Shown: positions 7,205-14,288, numbered from the stretch's first letter. The stretch is 16,862 nt of DNA from Teretinema sp964641135 (GCA_964641135.1 CAZXJV010000063.1:1-16862), one strand, 5' to 3'. Numbers and translations: made by a program. The notes: generated by a model not told the origin, from the sequence alone.

Positions 7205-8800
7205 ATGAATGATACAGCTTCGATCGGCGAAGGCGATATAACAGAACTAAACCGCAGATTCACTCTGGACGAACTTGACAACTGGCATACCACGGCCGGC
7301 CTGGCCGAGGGCGTTTTGACAACGGTAGCGTCCCGCATACCCGGAGCAAAGGCATACCTCTTTTTTCATGTAAAAGAAGCCCATGAGTACCGCGAAATAG
7401 ACCGTGAAGGGCTTGCGGCCATACCGGATGACTCCCTGTTTATAGCATGCCTTGCCATGCAGGAAACCGGCATCAGTGTAAGCGGCGTTTTTACCGAGTA
7501 CGTACTGGACGACCCCCTGCTGGAAGGCCTTTTAACCAGCGCCTATGGTGCCCACTGGATTACACCCATAGTTCACCGCTTTGAACTGCTGGCCTTCCTG
7601 TTGATCGGGTTTGATTCTGCCGGAAGACCCGGCCTGCCGGCAGAGACCCCCTCGGAATGCGAACTTTCGTTTCTTCTTGACCTGACAAACCGCCTTAAAA
7701 CCAACCTCTATGCCGCATCTATTGCCGATGAACGGCAGAGAGAACTGCTCAAGCTGGCAGAGTTCCCCACTGTGCTGCACCGGCGCGAGGGCGTTCAGGA
7801 TCTGGTAGAGAACATTCTGAATGATATTGCCGGTGAAATCCACTTTGATTCCGGCATCTATTATCAATACGACGAGTACCACCAGAAACTGATACCGATA
7901 GTATGGAAGGGAGTGCCGGGGCTGCCGCCGCTACTCAACCCCGGCAAGGGAATCTCGGGGCTCACACTGGAGCGCAAGCGGGCAACCTTTGTTCCGGAAC
8001 GGTCCAAGCACCCCTCATTTTCCGCTATGGAAGAAGAAGCCTTTATCCAGGGCTCTTTCGTTTCTGCCCCGATCTGTACAGATAAACGCATGATCGGTGT
8101 GGTCACCTTAAGCCGTGCCCCGGAATCAAAAGCGGCCTTCGGTGTTGAACACCGCTATACAGTCGAAATCGCTGCATCTTTCATTGCGACCGAAATTAAC
8201 AATAGACTTCTGTATGACGAACTCGAACAAAGTTATTTCGCCACGGTGTCGTCCCTTACCCGGGCCCTCGAGGCCAAGGATCCCTATACCAAAGGCCATT
8301 CCGAACGGGTCATGGAGTATGCCGTCGGGATTGCAAAAACACTGGAGCTGTCGCTCGATTCTGTACGCAAGATCCGTTACGCGGCCATCCTGCACGACAT
8401 CGGAAAAATCGGCGTTTCCGATTCGATTATCGCAAAACCGGAAAAACTGACTGCGCTGGAATTCGAAGAAATCAAAAAGCACACCGAAATCGGCTATGAT
8501 ATAATCAACGAGAACTCGTTTTTCGGCGAGATTCGCGATCTGATCCGCTACCACCATGAAAAAATGGACGGAACCGGCTACTATGCAAAACTTCCAGGCG
8601 ATTATCCCTGGGAGGCTATGATCATAAGCCTTGCCGATATTTATGACGCCCTTATCTCCGACCGACCCTACCGCCGGGCCTTCCCGCCGGAAGAAGCGCT
8701 CAAGTCTATTGAAAAACTGGTCGGGGTCAATTTCGACGAAAAAATCTTTGTCGCCTTCAAGCTCTGGCTCGAAAAAGAGAAAAAAATTAAAATTCGCTGA
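7205..8800 (+). CDS. GAF/HD-GYP domain protein, probable c-di-GMP phosphodiesterase
   Basis: The 531-residue cytoplasmic protein combines a poorly recognised N-terminal sensor-like region (residues about 10-165), a GAF-like domain (about 170-345) and a C-terminal HD-GYP domain (about 350-531). HD-GYP domains hydrolyse cyclic di-GMP at a metal centre. Visible ligand motifs are GHSERV (about residue 366), H397-D398 in ILHDIGKIGV, HHE at 450-452, and LADIYDAL followed by RPYR. The signature loop reads DGTGYY (455-460), so the Pro of GYP is Tyr. I start at the ATG at 7205 because a good promoter covers the upstream part of the frame; the nearest Shine-Dalgarno-like AAGGA is 12 bases away. The gene is divergent from lemA and monocistronic. 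Activity on c-di-GMP is inferred from the family. Confidence 0.9.
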   Translation: MNDTASIGEGDITELNRRFTLDELDNWHTTAGLAEGVLTTVASRIPGAKAYLFFHVKEAHEYREIDREGLAAIPDDSLFIACLAMQETGISVSGVFTEYVLDDPLLEGLLTSAYGAHWITPIVHRFELLAFLLIGFDSAGRPGLPAETPSECELSFLLDLTNRLKTNLYAASIADERQRELLKLAEFPTVLHRREGVQDLVENILNDIAGEIHFDSGIYYQYDEYHQKLIPIVWKGVPGLPPLLNPGKGISGLTLERKRATFVPERSKHPSFSAMEEEAFIQGSFVSAPICTDKRMIGVVTLSRAPESKAAFGVEHRYTVEIAASFIATEINNRLLYDELEQSYFATVSSLTRALEAKDPYTKGHSERVMEYAVGIAKTLELSLDSVRKIRYAAILHDIGKIGVSDSIIAKPEKLTALEFEEIKKHTEIGYDIINENSFFGEIRDLIRYHHEKMDGTGYYAKLPGDYPWEAMIISLADIYDALISDRPYRRAFPPEEALKSIEKLVGVNFDEKIFVAFKLWLEKEKKIKIR

Positions 8801-8847
8801 TCTGTGTCCAGCACCGGCTCCTGCTTGGCCGAAAACACCGCTCCCGC

Positions 8848-8876
8848 TTGACAGACAGCCCTGCTGTCGATACCCT
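8848..8876 (+). promoter_or_regulatory. Candidate promoter of the riboflavin operon
   Basis: Perfect -35 TTGACA (8848-8853), a 17-base spacer, then TACCCT (8871-8876), a weak -10 box. Transcription would begin near 8883, at the 5' side of the riboswitch P1 stem, which supports the call. The spacer contains the inverted repeat GACAG-ccctg-CTGTC (8854-8868), which could be an operator. Confidence 0.55.
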
Positions 8877-8879
8877 GCA

Positions 8880-9001
8880 CGTGTAGTCTTCAGGGCGGGG
8901 TGTAACTCCCCACCGGCGGTATAGCCCGCGAGCCAGAGATGGCATGATCCGGTGAGACTCCGGAGCCGACAGTACAGTCTGGATGAAAGAAGCATTACAC
9001 G
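8880..9001 (+). promoter_or_regulatory. FMN riboswitch (RFN element)
   Basis: All conserved blocks of the FMN aptamer are present in order: AGGGCGGGGTG (8892-8902), ACTCCCCACCGGCGGTA (8905-8921), AGCCCGCGAGC (8923-8933), GATCCGGTGA (8946-8955), CTCCGGAGCCGACAGT (8958-8973), and AGTCTGGATGAAAGAAG (8976-8992). P1 is closed by CTTC (8888-8891) with GAAG (8989-8992) and extended by GTGTA (8881-8885) with TACAC (8996-9000). It precedes ribD on the same strand. From established knowledge, FMN binding represses such operons. Confidence 0.97.
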
Positions 9002-9115
9002 CACCCGGCGCTATGCATGCGCCGTTTGAACCGTACACTGTCAGGGTCTGCACCTGTAAAACCAGCGGCACCTAGACCGCCAGAGCCGACAGCGTACCAT
9101 AGCGCGTATATATCG

Positions 9116-9152
9116 CCCTGAAACCTGCCAAACCAGATTTCGGGGTTTTTTT
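9116..9152 (+). terminator. Riboswitch-controlled terminator abutting the ribD start
   Basis: CCCTGAAA (9116-9123) pairs with TTTCGGGG (9138-9145), an 8-bp stem with one G-U pair, followed directly by seven T residues and then the ribD ATG at 9153. The 3' arm contains the only Shine-Dalgarno-like run (CGGGG), so the same hairpin could stop transcription and hide the ribosome site. TCAGGG at 9041-9046 is complementary to CCCTGA at 9116-9121 and is the likely antiterminator strand. Confidence 0.7.
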
Positions 9153-10397
9153 ATGTCTTCTGCAGCACTCTCTGTTGATGAACGGTTTATGCGCGAGGCG
9201 ATTGCTCTTGCCGAACGCGGCCGCCGTACCGTTTCCCCCAATCCCCTTGTCGGAGCTCTGCTCGTCCGGAATGGCATCATCATCGGTCAAGGCTGGCATG
9301 AACGCGCCGGAGAGTCTCATGCCGAGGTTCGCGCTATCGCCGATGCCCTGCAAAACGGCCACACCGACCTGAGCGGGGCAACCTGCTATGTCACCCTTGA
9401 ACCCTGCTGTCATCAGGGGCGCACACCGCCGTGTACCGAAGCCTTGATCCGCCACCGGATCGACCGGGTGGTCTTCGGCCTTACAGACCCGAACCCGCTG
9501 GTCTCCGGAAAGGGAGAAAAAACCCTCCGTGATGCGGGCATCGAGGTATCAGGCGGCGTCCTGCAGCACGAGTGCTGCGAGCAAAACCGCATCTTTATAA
9601 CCTTCATGGAAAAAAAGCGCCCCTGGGTAACACTGAAAGCTGCACTGAGCCTTGACGGTAAAACCGCTGCTGCAACCGGGCTCTCCCGCTGGATTTCCGG
9701 CGCCGAAGCCCGAGCCGAGGTGCAGGAACTCAGGCGAAACCACCGCGCCATCCTGGTGGGTGCGGGAACCATTTTTGCCGATGACCCGGTCCTCCTGCCC
9801 CGGCCATCAGACAGCCCGCACGCATCAGCCAGCCCGCACGCAGCCGAGCGGCCGCCCTTGAGGGTTGTTCTGGACAGCGCCTTCCGCACCCCGCCGGACT
9901 CGCGCCTCCTTAAAAGCGCCGATCTCGGCCCAATACTTATTGCAGGCTGCGCACCGGATACAGTTACAGATGAAACCCGCCCCGGCGCACCGGCAGTCCC
10001 GCCCGGCGACACTTCCGACATACCCGCACGGATCGCCGCCCTTGAGGCCGCAGGGGCCCGCACCCTCCAGCTTCCCGCGATGCACGGACGCTGCGACCCG
10101 GATGCCCTCCTTGCCGCCCTTGCGGCCGAAGGAATCGACAGCGTTCTGTGCGAAGGCGGGGCTACCCTTTCGGCAAGCCTTGTACAGGCCGGCCTTGTTG
10201 ACCGGCTGCACCTGTATCTTGCGCCAGTCCTGATAGGCGGCGCACACGCGCCCGGCCTTCTTGCAGGGATCGGGTTTCCGGACCCCCAAACAGCCCGCTC
10301 TGCCTGCCCGGTGGGGCCCCTCAGGTATCGAAGCTGCGGGGCCGACATCGCCATTGAGGCCGATCTGGCCTGGAGGTCACCATGTTTACCGGTTTGA
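9153..10397 (+). CDS. ribD: Bifunctional riboflavin biosynthesis deaminase/reductase RibD
   Basis: RibD deaminates the pyrimidine product of GTP cyclohydrolase II and then reduces its ribosyl side chain with NADPH. The 414-residue protein has the deaminase domain at about 1-150, with zinc ligands H56 (HAEV), C85 and C94 in PCCHQGRTPPC. The reductase domain at about 150-400 begins VTLKAALSLDGKTAAATG and includes ILVGAGTIFADDPVLLPR and the late motif LCEGGATLSASLV. Residues near 219-233 carry a short Ser/Pro/His/Ala repeat, and the region around 270-300 is Pro/Gly-rich, so the protein is somewhat longer than the usual 360-380. The start follows the terminator T-run immediately. The 3' end overlaps ribE by 16 bases. 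First gene of the FMN-controlled operon. Confidence 0.97.
   Translation: MSSAALSVDERFMREAIALAERGRRTVSPNPLVGALLVRNGIIIGQGWHERAGESHAEVRAIADALQNGHTDLSGATCYVTLEPCCHQGRTPPCTEALIRHRIDRVVFGLTDPNPLVSGKGEKTLRDAGIEVSGGVLQHECCEQNRIFITFMEKKRPWVTLKAALSLDGKTAAATGLSRWISGAEARAEVQELRRNHRAILVGAGTIFADDPVLLPRPSDSPHASASPHAAERPPLRVVLDSAFRTPPDSRLLKSADLGPILIAGCAPDTVTDETRPGAPAVPPGDTSDIPARIAALEAAGARTLQLPAMHGRCDPDALLAALAAEGIDSVLCEGGATLSASLVQAGLVDRLHLYLAPVLIGGAHAPGLLAGIGFPDPQTARSACPVGPLRYRSCGADIAIEADLAWRSPCLPV
9812..9842 (+). repeat. Short direct repeat inside ribD
   Basis: CAGCCCGCACGCA occurs at 9812-9824 and again at 9830-9842, an 18-base period. It encodes SPHAS-ASPHAA within a surface-like insertion of the reductase domain. 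Reading frame is kept, so it looks like an in-frame tandem duplication of six codons. Confidence 0.75.
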
Positions 10398-11032
10398 TAG
10401 AAGAAGTCGGCCGCATAGCCGCCATCCAGCACGGCAGCCATTCCGCCGAACTCGACATCCAGTGCGCGAAAGTGCACCTGGATGCTGCAATCGGCGACAG
10501 CATTGCTGTCTCGGGTATTTGCCTCACAGTCACCGCAGCACAGAGCACCGGCTTTACCGCCGCAGCCATGGCCGAAACCCTTTCACGTACCACCCTGGGC
10601 AGCCTTACAGCCGGCTCCCCGGTCAATCTGGAGCGCGCACTCAGGCTTCAGGACCGTCTGGGCGGACACCTGGTCTCGGGCCACGTTGACGCTATTGCCC
10701 GCGTCACGGACATCACAAAAGACGGCATTGCCCGCATCCTCACCCTGGAAGCCCCGGTACACCTGTCACGCCTCATCGCCTGCAAAGGCTCAGTATGCCT
10801 TGACGGCGTGAGTCTCACCGTAATCAAGCGGGTCGGCGACCGGTTCAGTGTCGGCCTTATTCCCCACAGCGCCGGCGCAACCACCCTCGGCTCACTGAAG
10901 CCCGGCTCCCGCGTCAATCTGGAATGCGACCTCCTTGCCCGCTACCTTGCAAATCTTATCGATGCCGGGCCGGCCAGCCCGCCTGACGCACAAAGTCTCA
11001 GCCTGGAACGCCTTGCAGAGCTGGGCTATTGA
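10382..11032 (+). CDS. ribE: Riboflavin synthase, alpha subunit
   Basis: The enzyme catalyses the last step, dismutation of two 6,7-dimethyl-8-ribityllumazine molecules to riboflavin. The 216-residue protein starts with the family hallmark MFTGLIEEVG and contains two tandem lumazine-binding barrels: residues about 1-96 (GDSIAVSGICLTVT) and 97-195 (GHLVSGHVDAIA, then CLDGVSLTVIKRVGDRFSVGLIPHS). Length is usual for the trimeric alpha subunit. A GGAGGT four bases before the ATG lies inside the end of ribD, and the genes overlap by 16 bases, so translation is likely coupled. Named ribE as in Bacillus; it is called ribC in E. coli. Confidence 0.97.
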   Translation: MFTGLIEEVGRIAAIQHGSHSAELDIQCAKVHLDAAIGDSIAVSGICLTVTAAQSTGFTAAAMAETLSRTTLGSLTAGSPVNLERALRLQDRLGGHLVSGHVDAIARVTDITKDGIARILTLEAPVHLSRLIACKGSVCLDGVSLTVIKRVGDRFSVGLIPHSAGATTLGSLKPGSRVNLECDLLARYLANLIDAGPASPPDAQSLSLERLAELGY

Positions 11033-11100
11033 CCATCAGGCTGGCGAGCCTCGGGCTTCTAAGCCGGGCAGAAATACCATCAACGGACGGAGGAAAACCG

Positions 11101-12324
11101 ATGAATACAATAGAAGATGCCCTTGAACAGATCAACCAGGGACGGATGATCATTGTTACGGATGACGAAGGGCGCGAAAATGAGGGCGACCTCGTTATGG
11201 CCGCCTGTCACGCGAATCAACAGTCCGTCAATTTCATGGCCCGCGAGGCCTGCGGCCTGATCTGTGTACCCCTGCCAGCCGGCCGTGCGGCCGCTCTGGG
11301 GCTGGATGCCATGGCCGCCGGGAACAGCGACCCACACGGCACCGCTTTTACCGTCTCGGTCGATCACATCGAAAGCACCACCGGTATATCGGCTGCCGAA
11401 CGGGCCCGCACTATCTGCGCCCTGGCCGATCCTTCTACCGGAAGAGCCGATCTGCGCCGGCCAGGTCACATCTTTCCCCTGGTATCCCGGGCGGGAGGGG
11501 TGCTTTCACGGGCAGGCCACACCGAAGCCGGAGTAGACCTTGCCCACCTGGCCCGTACCGGCGGCGTCTACAGCCCGGACGGGCCAGACGCCCGCGATGC
11601 GGCCGTCATCTGCGAGATCATGAATCCGGACGGCACCATGGCCCGCCGGCCCGAACTGGAACTCTTTGCAGCCCGGCATGGACTGGTACTGATCAGTGTG
11701 GAACAGCTCATCCGCTGGCGAAAGAACCGAGAACAGCTGGTGGAACGCGTCACCGATACAGTTCTGCCCACTGAATGGGGGACCTTCCGTCTGACCGGCT
11801 GGCGGGAGCTTCACACCGGCAAGGAACACATCAGCCTTTCCATGGGAGAGCATGGCGACGGTAAAGACGTTCTGTGCCGGGTCCATTCCGAGTGTCTAAC
11901 CGGGGATGCTCTGGGCTCCCTGCGCTGTGACTGCGGTCAGCAGTACCGTGCAGCCCTTGCGCGTATCGCAGAAGAAGGCCGGGGGATTCTGGTGTATCTG
12001 CGCCAGGAAGGCCGGGGTATAGGGCTCCTGAACAAGCTCAGGGCCTACGCCCTGCAGGACGGGGGCCTGGATACCGTGGATGCGAACCTTCATCTGGGCT
12101 TCGCCGCCGATGAACGGGATTACCAGGTCGGGGTTCAGATTCTCCGCTCCCTGGGCGCTTCATCCCTGCGTCTGATGACCAACAATCCGGCAAAAACCGG
12201 CGCAGTGGAAAGCTACGGGCTCACTATCACGGAACGGATACCCTTAAGCCTTCCGTCAAATACCCATAACCACAAATATCTGGCAACCAAGGCCAGCAGA
12301 ATGGAACATGCATTAAACCTGTAA
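11101..12324 (+). CDS. ribBA: Fused DHBP synthase / GTP cyclohydrolase II (RibBA)
   Basis: This 407-residue fusion makes both precursors of lumazine. Its N-terminal half (about 1-200) converts ribulose 5-phosphate to 3,4-dihydroxy-2-butanone 4-phosphate. Its C-terminal half (about 205-400) opens GTP. In the first half, DDEGRENEGDL (residues 21-31) holds the metal-binding acidic residues, followed by RRPGHIFPL and RAGHTEAGVDLA. In the second half, the zinc cysteines are C265, C276 and C278 (ECLTGDALGSLRCDCG), followed by YLRQEGRGIGLLNKLRAYALQD. About 10 extra residues (GGVYSPDGPDARD, near 153-165) lie before VICEIM compared with the usual sequence. I start at 11101: GGAGG sits ten bases upstream, while the longer in-frame reading from 11029 has no support. 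Confidence 0.97.
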   Translation: MNTIEDALEQINQGRMIIVTDDEGRENEGDLVMAACHANQQSVNFMAREACGLICVPLPAGRAAALGLDAMAAGNSDPHGTAFTVSVDHIESTTGISAAERARTICALADPSTGRADLRRPGHIFPLVSRAGGVLSRAGHTEAGVDLAHLARTGGVYSPDGPDARDAAVICEIMNPDGTMARRPELELFAARHGLVLISVEQLIRWRKNREQLVERVTDTVLPTEWGTFRLTGWRELHTGKEHISLSMGEHGDGKDVLCRVHSECLTGDALGSLRCDCGQQYRAALARIAEEGRGILVYLRQEGRGIGLLNKLRAYALQDGGLDTVDANLHLGFAADERDYQVGVQILRSLGASSLRLMTNNPAKTGAVESYGLTITERIPLSLPSNTHNHKYLATKASRMEHALNL

Positions 12325-12363
12325 AAAACAACAGTATTGATAGCAGTACATGGAGGACACTAC

Positions 12364-12861
12364 ATGAAGATTTATGAAGGAAATCTTGTCGCACCGCAGA
12401 AGGCAGCCGGAGCCGGTTCACCCCGGCCCGGCATTGCGCTGGTGGCAGCACGTTTTAACGAGCTGATCACATCAAAACTGGTTTCAGGGGCGCTTGATGC
12501 GCTGCACCGGCACGGAATAAGCGAGGAGGACATACGTCTTGCCTGGGTACCGGGGGCCTTCGAGATTCCTCTTGCGGCCCAGAAGCTGGCGGCAAAGCCC
12601 GAGATCGGGGCGGTGATCTGTCTGGGCGCGGTTATCCGGGGTTCCACACCCCACTTTGACTACGTGGCATCGGAAGCAGCCAAGGGCACCGCCCAGGTCA
12701 GCCTTGCCAGCGGCAAGCCGGTTATCTTCGGGGTGCTGACCACCGATACAATAGAGCAGGCCATTGAACGCGCCGGAACCAAGGCCGGCAACAAGGGTTT
12801 TGAAGCTGCAGTCACCGCAATCGAGATGCTGAATCTGTTGGGCGAGATAAGCGGCTCGTAA
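12364..12861 (+). CDS. ribH: 6,7-dimethyl-8-ribityllumazine synthase
   Basis: Lumazine synthase joins the pyrimidine from RibD, after dephosphorylation, to the butanone phosphate from RibBA. The 165-residue protein has the full family pattern: ARFNELITSKLVSGALDAL, WVPGAFEIPLAAQKLA, CLGAVIRGSTPHFDYVA with catalytic H97, PVIFGVLTTDTIEQAIERAG, and TKAGNKGFEAAVTAIEM. The start at 12364 has GGAGG seven bases upstream. A longer reading from 12337 would place the Shine-Dalgarno inside the gene. It is the last rib gene and is followed by a shared terminator at 12896-12936. From the family, it probably forms icosahedral or pentameric assemblies that can associate with RibE. Confidence 0.97.
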   Translation: MKIYEGNLVAPQKAAGAGSPRPGIALVAARFNELITSKLVSGALDALHRHGISEEDIRLAWVPGAFEIPLAAQKLAAKPEIGAVICLGAVIRGSTPHFDYVASEAAKGTAQVSLASGKPVIFGVLTTDTIEQAIERAGTKAGNKGFEAAVTAIEMLNLLGEISGS

Positions 12862-12895
12862 TACTAAAAAATGGCGGGTTTCAACAGAATTCACA

Positions 12896-12936
12896 GCAGG
12901 AGGCAGTTTTTTACAATGCGAAAAACTACCTCCTGC
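12896..12936. terminator. Bidirectional terminator between ribH and the QueD-like gene
   Basis: A 16-bp stem (12896-12911 with 12921-12936) with one C/A mismatch read on the plus strand, which is a G-U pair on the minus strand. The loop is 9 bases and the A/T run is at the loop end. It sits 34 bases after ribH and 26 bases after the end of the convergent gene. Confidence 0.75.
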
Positions 12937-12962
12937 AGGTTTTCATGGTAATTCCGGTTTTG

Positions 12963-13454
12963 TTAAAATTCCCGTGAAGCACAATTAAGCGAAGAAGAGC
13001 GGAATTCTATCTTCTTGATATTCATTTTGTCTTTCAGCAGTTCATAGAATACTGTACAAAACCACTCACAGGTTGACGGGCCTGTGCTCACAGACACCCT
13101 GCTTTCCGGAAAAGACTTAACCAGTGCATGGTTTAAAGCCATTGCGGGCTTTCCAAACCTGTTTGTCGTTCCTTTCATGCCTGTTTTTTCATATCCTTGC
13201 AAAACCAGGTCCAGCAAGGGATCTCCTTCCTGGAAGATTGTTGCATGATGAAAATTGTCTGCGACTGCCCATGCCAGTTTTTGTGCTTCCTTGACAGGAT
13301 AGGCATAATTATGCTCGTTCATATCGCCTTCAATCTCGAGGGTCAAATATCCCGAGTGGCCGTGAAGATAACTTGCCTCTCCGGGGTAATTCATGAATCT
13401 GTGTGCATACTGAAAATCCAGTTTCACAATTGATCTGTACTTTCCATTCGCCAT
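12963..13454 (-). CDS. QueD/6-pyruvoyl-tetrahydropterin synthase-like protein, active site altered
   Basis: The 163-residue protein belongs to the tunnelling-fold family that acts on dihydroneopterin triphosphate (queuosine or biopterin pathways). The three zinc His residues are present: H18 in FQYAH, and H31 and H33 in YLHGHSGYLTLEIEG. The catalytic Cys expected four residues before the HGH motif is Ala27, with Glu26 next to it. The Asp of the usual Asp-His pair is Phe68 (FHHA), and the late catalytic Glu region reads EFRSSSLNC, probably without an equivalent Glu. It could be a PTPS-III-like variant using Glu, an enzyme with another substrate, or a non-catalytic homologue. I start at 13454, where AAGGAG lies six bases upstream; ATG 13469 and TTG 13475 are alternatives. 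Confidence 0.75.
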   Translation of the reverse strand: MANGKYRSIVKLDFQYAHRFMNYPGEASYLHGHSGYLTLEIEGDMNEHNYAYPVKEAQKLAWAVADNFHHATIFQEGDPLLDLVLQGYEKTGMKGTTNRFGKPAMALNHALVKSFPESRVSVSTGPSTCEWFCTVFYELLKDKMNIKKIEFRSSSLNCASREF

Positions 13455-13511
13455 GGTAAACTCCTTCATACTCAAACATGCTTCATAAAGACAGCACCGC
13501 CATCATTGTGA

Positions 13512-13540
13512 ATTATGGTAGGGTTTGGGCAATAATGCAA
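13512..13540 (-). promoter_or_regulatory. Candidate promoter of the QueD-like gene
   Basis: On the minus strand: TTGCAT (13535-13540), a 17-base spacer, and CATAAT (13512-13517), about 58 bases before the start at 13454. Both boxes match the sigma-70 consensus at 4-5 of 6 positions. Confidence 0.55.
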
Positions 13541-13613
13541 ATCAGTATTTTCTGCGTGGGTGTTGACAGCTGGTAAAACCGGGCAGCACTTCAGTGCCGC
13601 GGTAAAGAAAGAC

Positions 13614-13643
13614 TTGATTTATGTATATACACAAGTGTATACT
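13614..13643 (+). promoter_or_regulatory. vapBC promoter
   Basis: -35 TTGATT (13614-13619), an 18-base spacer, and -10 TATACT (13638-13643, 5 of 6). It lies 19 bases before the vapB start. The operator-like inverted repeat at 13626-13641 fills the spacer and overlaps the -10 box. Confidence 0.7.
13626..13641. promoter_or_regulatory. Probable VapB/VapBC operator (inverted repeat)
   Basis: TATACAC-AA-GTGTATA is a perfect 7-bp inverted repeat with a 2-base centre, placed so that bound protein would cover the promoter. AbrB-fold antitoxins commonly autorepress by binding such palindromes with their toxin. Confidence 0.7.
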
Positions 13644-13661
13644 TTAACCAGGAGGTTTGCC

Positions 13662-13892
13662 ATGTTAACTTCAAAGGTTTTTATTAGCGGCAATAGCCAG
13701 GCAATAAGACTGCCCAAAGAATATCAAGTCAACGAGAAAGAGCTCTATATCAAGAAAGTCGGAAGCACGATTGTGCTTTTTCCCAAGGATGATCCCTGGG
13801 AAGCGTTTGAAAGAAGTTTAACAGAATTCTCCGATGATTTTATGATCGACGGAAGATGTCAGCCACCCATGCAAGAAAGGAACGGCCTTTAA
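13662..13892 (+). CDS. vapB: VapB antitoxin (AbrB/MazE fold)
   Basis: The 76-residue protein has an N-terminal swapped-hairpin AbrB/SpoVT-type DNA-binding domain (MLTSKVFISGNSQAIRLPKEY, then ELYIKKVGSTIVLFP, residues 1-46). An acidic/aromatic C-terminal tail (DPWEAFERSLTEFSDDFM) is of the kind that wraps and inhibits the toxin. The ATG at 13662 follows GGAGG by six bases; upstream in-frame codons lie within the promoter and are not used. The stop codon is followed directly by the vapC ATG (TAAATG), which is typical of co-translated toxin-antitoxin pairs. Codon and base use are more AT-rich than in the rib operon, which fits acquired DNA. Confidence 0.92.
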   Translation: MLTSKVFISGNSQAIRLPKEYQVNEKELYIKKVGSTIVLFPKDDPWEAFERSLTEFSDDFMIDGRCQPPMQERNGL

Positions 13893-14288
13893 ATGTTTCT
13901 ATTAGATACAAATATTTGTATTTATATCATAAACAACAGTCCAGGAACCGTAGTTAAAAAAATAAAGTCATTTAAGCCTTCTCAAATAAAGTTATCCGCA
14001 ATATCGGTTGGTGAATTGGAGTATGGAATTTCAAAAAGCAAATATCGGGAACAAAACAGAGCGGGATTAATTGATTTTGTTTCAGCGTTTGATATTCTCC
14101 CCTTCGACGATAATGATGCCGAAATATTCGGAATAATACGGGCAGATTTGGAGAAGATGGGCGAACGTATAGGTCCCTATGATATGCAAATTGCTGCGCA
14201 AGCTATTTCCAACAAATTAATCCTTGTAACTAACAATACAAGAGAGTTTGAAAGGATAAAAACTTTACAGATGGATAATTGGGTATAA
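13893..14288 (+). CDS. vapC: VapC toxin, PIN-domain ribonuclease
   Basis: The 131-residue protein is a single PIN domain, a metal-dependent endoribonuclease; known VapC toxins cut tRNA or rRNA and stop growth when VapB is degraded. The acidic site is complete by pattern: D5 in FLLDTN, E41 in SVGELEYG, D97 in RIGPYDMQIAAQA, and N114/N115 in LVTNNTREF. Length and motif spacing match the family, and there is no sign of truncation, so the toxin is probably active. The start ATG is contiguous with the vapB stop. The sequence resembles the tRNA(fMet)-cutting VapC group in its DTN and YD motifs, but the target cannot be deduced here. Confidence 0.93.
   Translation: MFLLDTNICIYIINNSPGTVVKKIKSFKPSQIKLSAISVGELEYGISKSKYREQNRAGLIDFVSAFDILPFDDNDAEIFGIIRADLEKMGERIGPYDMQIAAQAISNKLILVTNNTREFERIKTLQMDNWV

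Noticed and set aside
8126..9004. Long minus-strand open frame opposite the HD-GYP gene and riboswitch
   Set aside because: It is a mirror frame of a well-supported gene, runs through the conserved FMN aptamer, and has no family-like sequence.
9006..9024. Hairpin CGGCGC-tatgcat-GCGCCG as the riboswitch terminator
   Set aside because: No T-run follows it; the hairpin at 9116-9145 followed by seven T residues fits far better.
9413..10477. Long minus-strand open frame opposite ribD
   Set aside because: High GC leaves the opposite strand open; the product is Arg/Ser/Ala-rich with no domain, while ribD is unmistakable.
13560..13661. Upstream extension of vapB from 13560
   Set aside because: It crosses the promoter and operator; the ATG at 13662 has GGAGG at the right distance.
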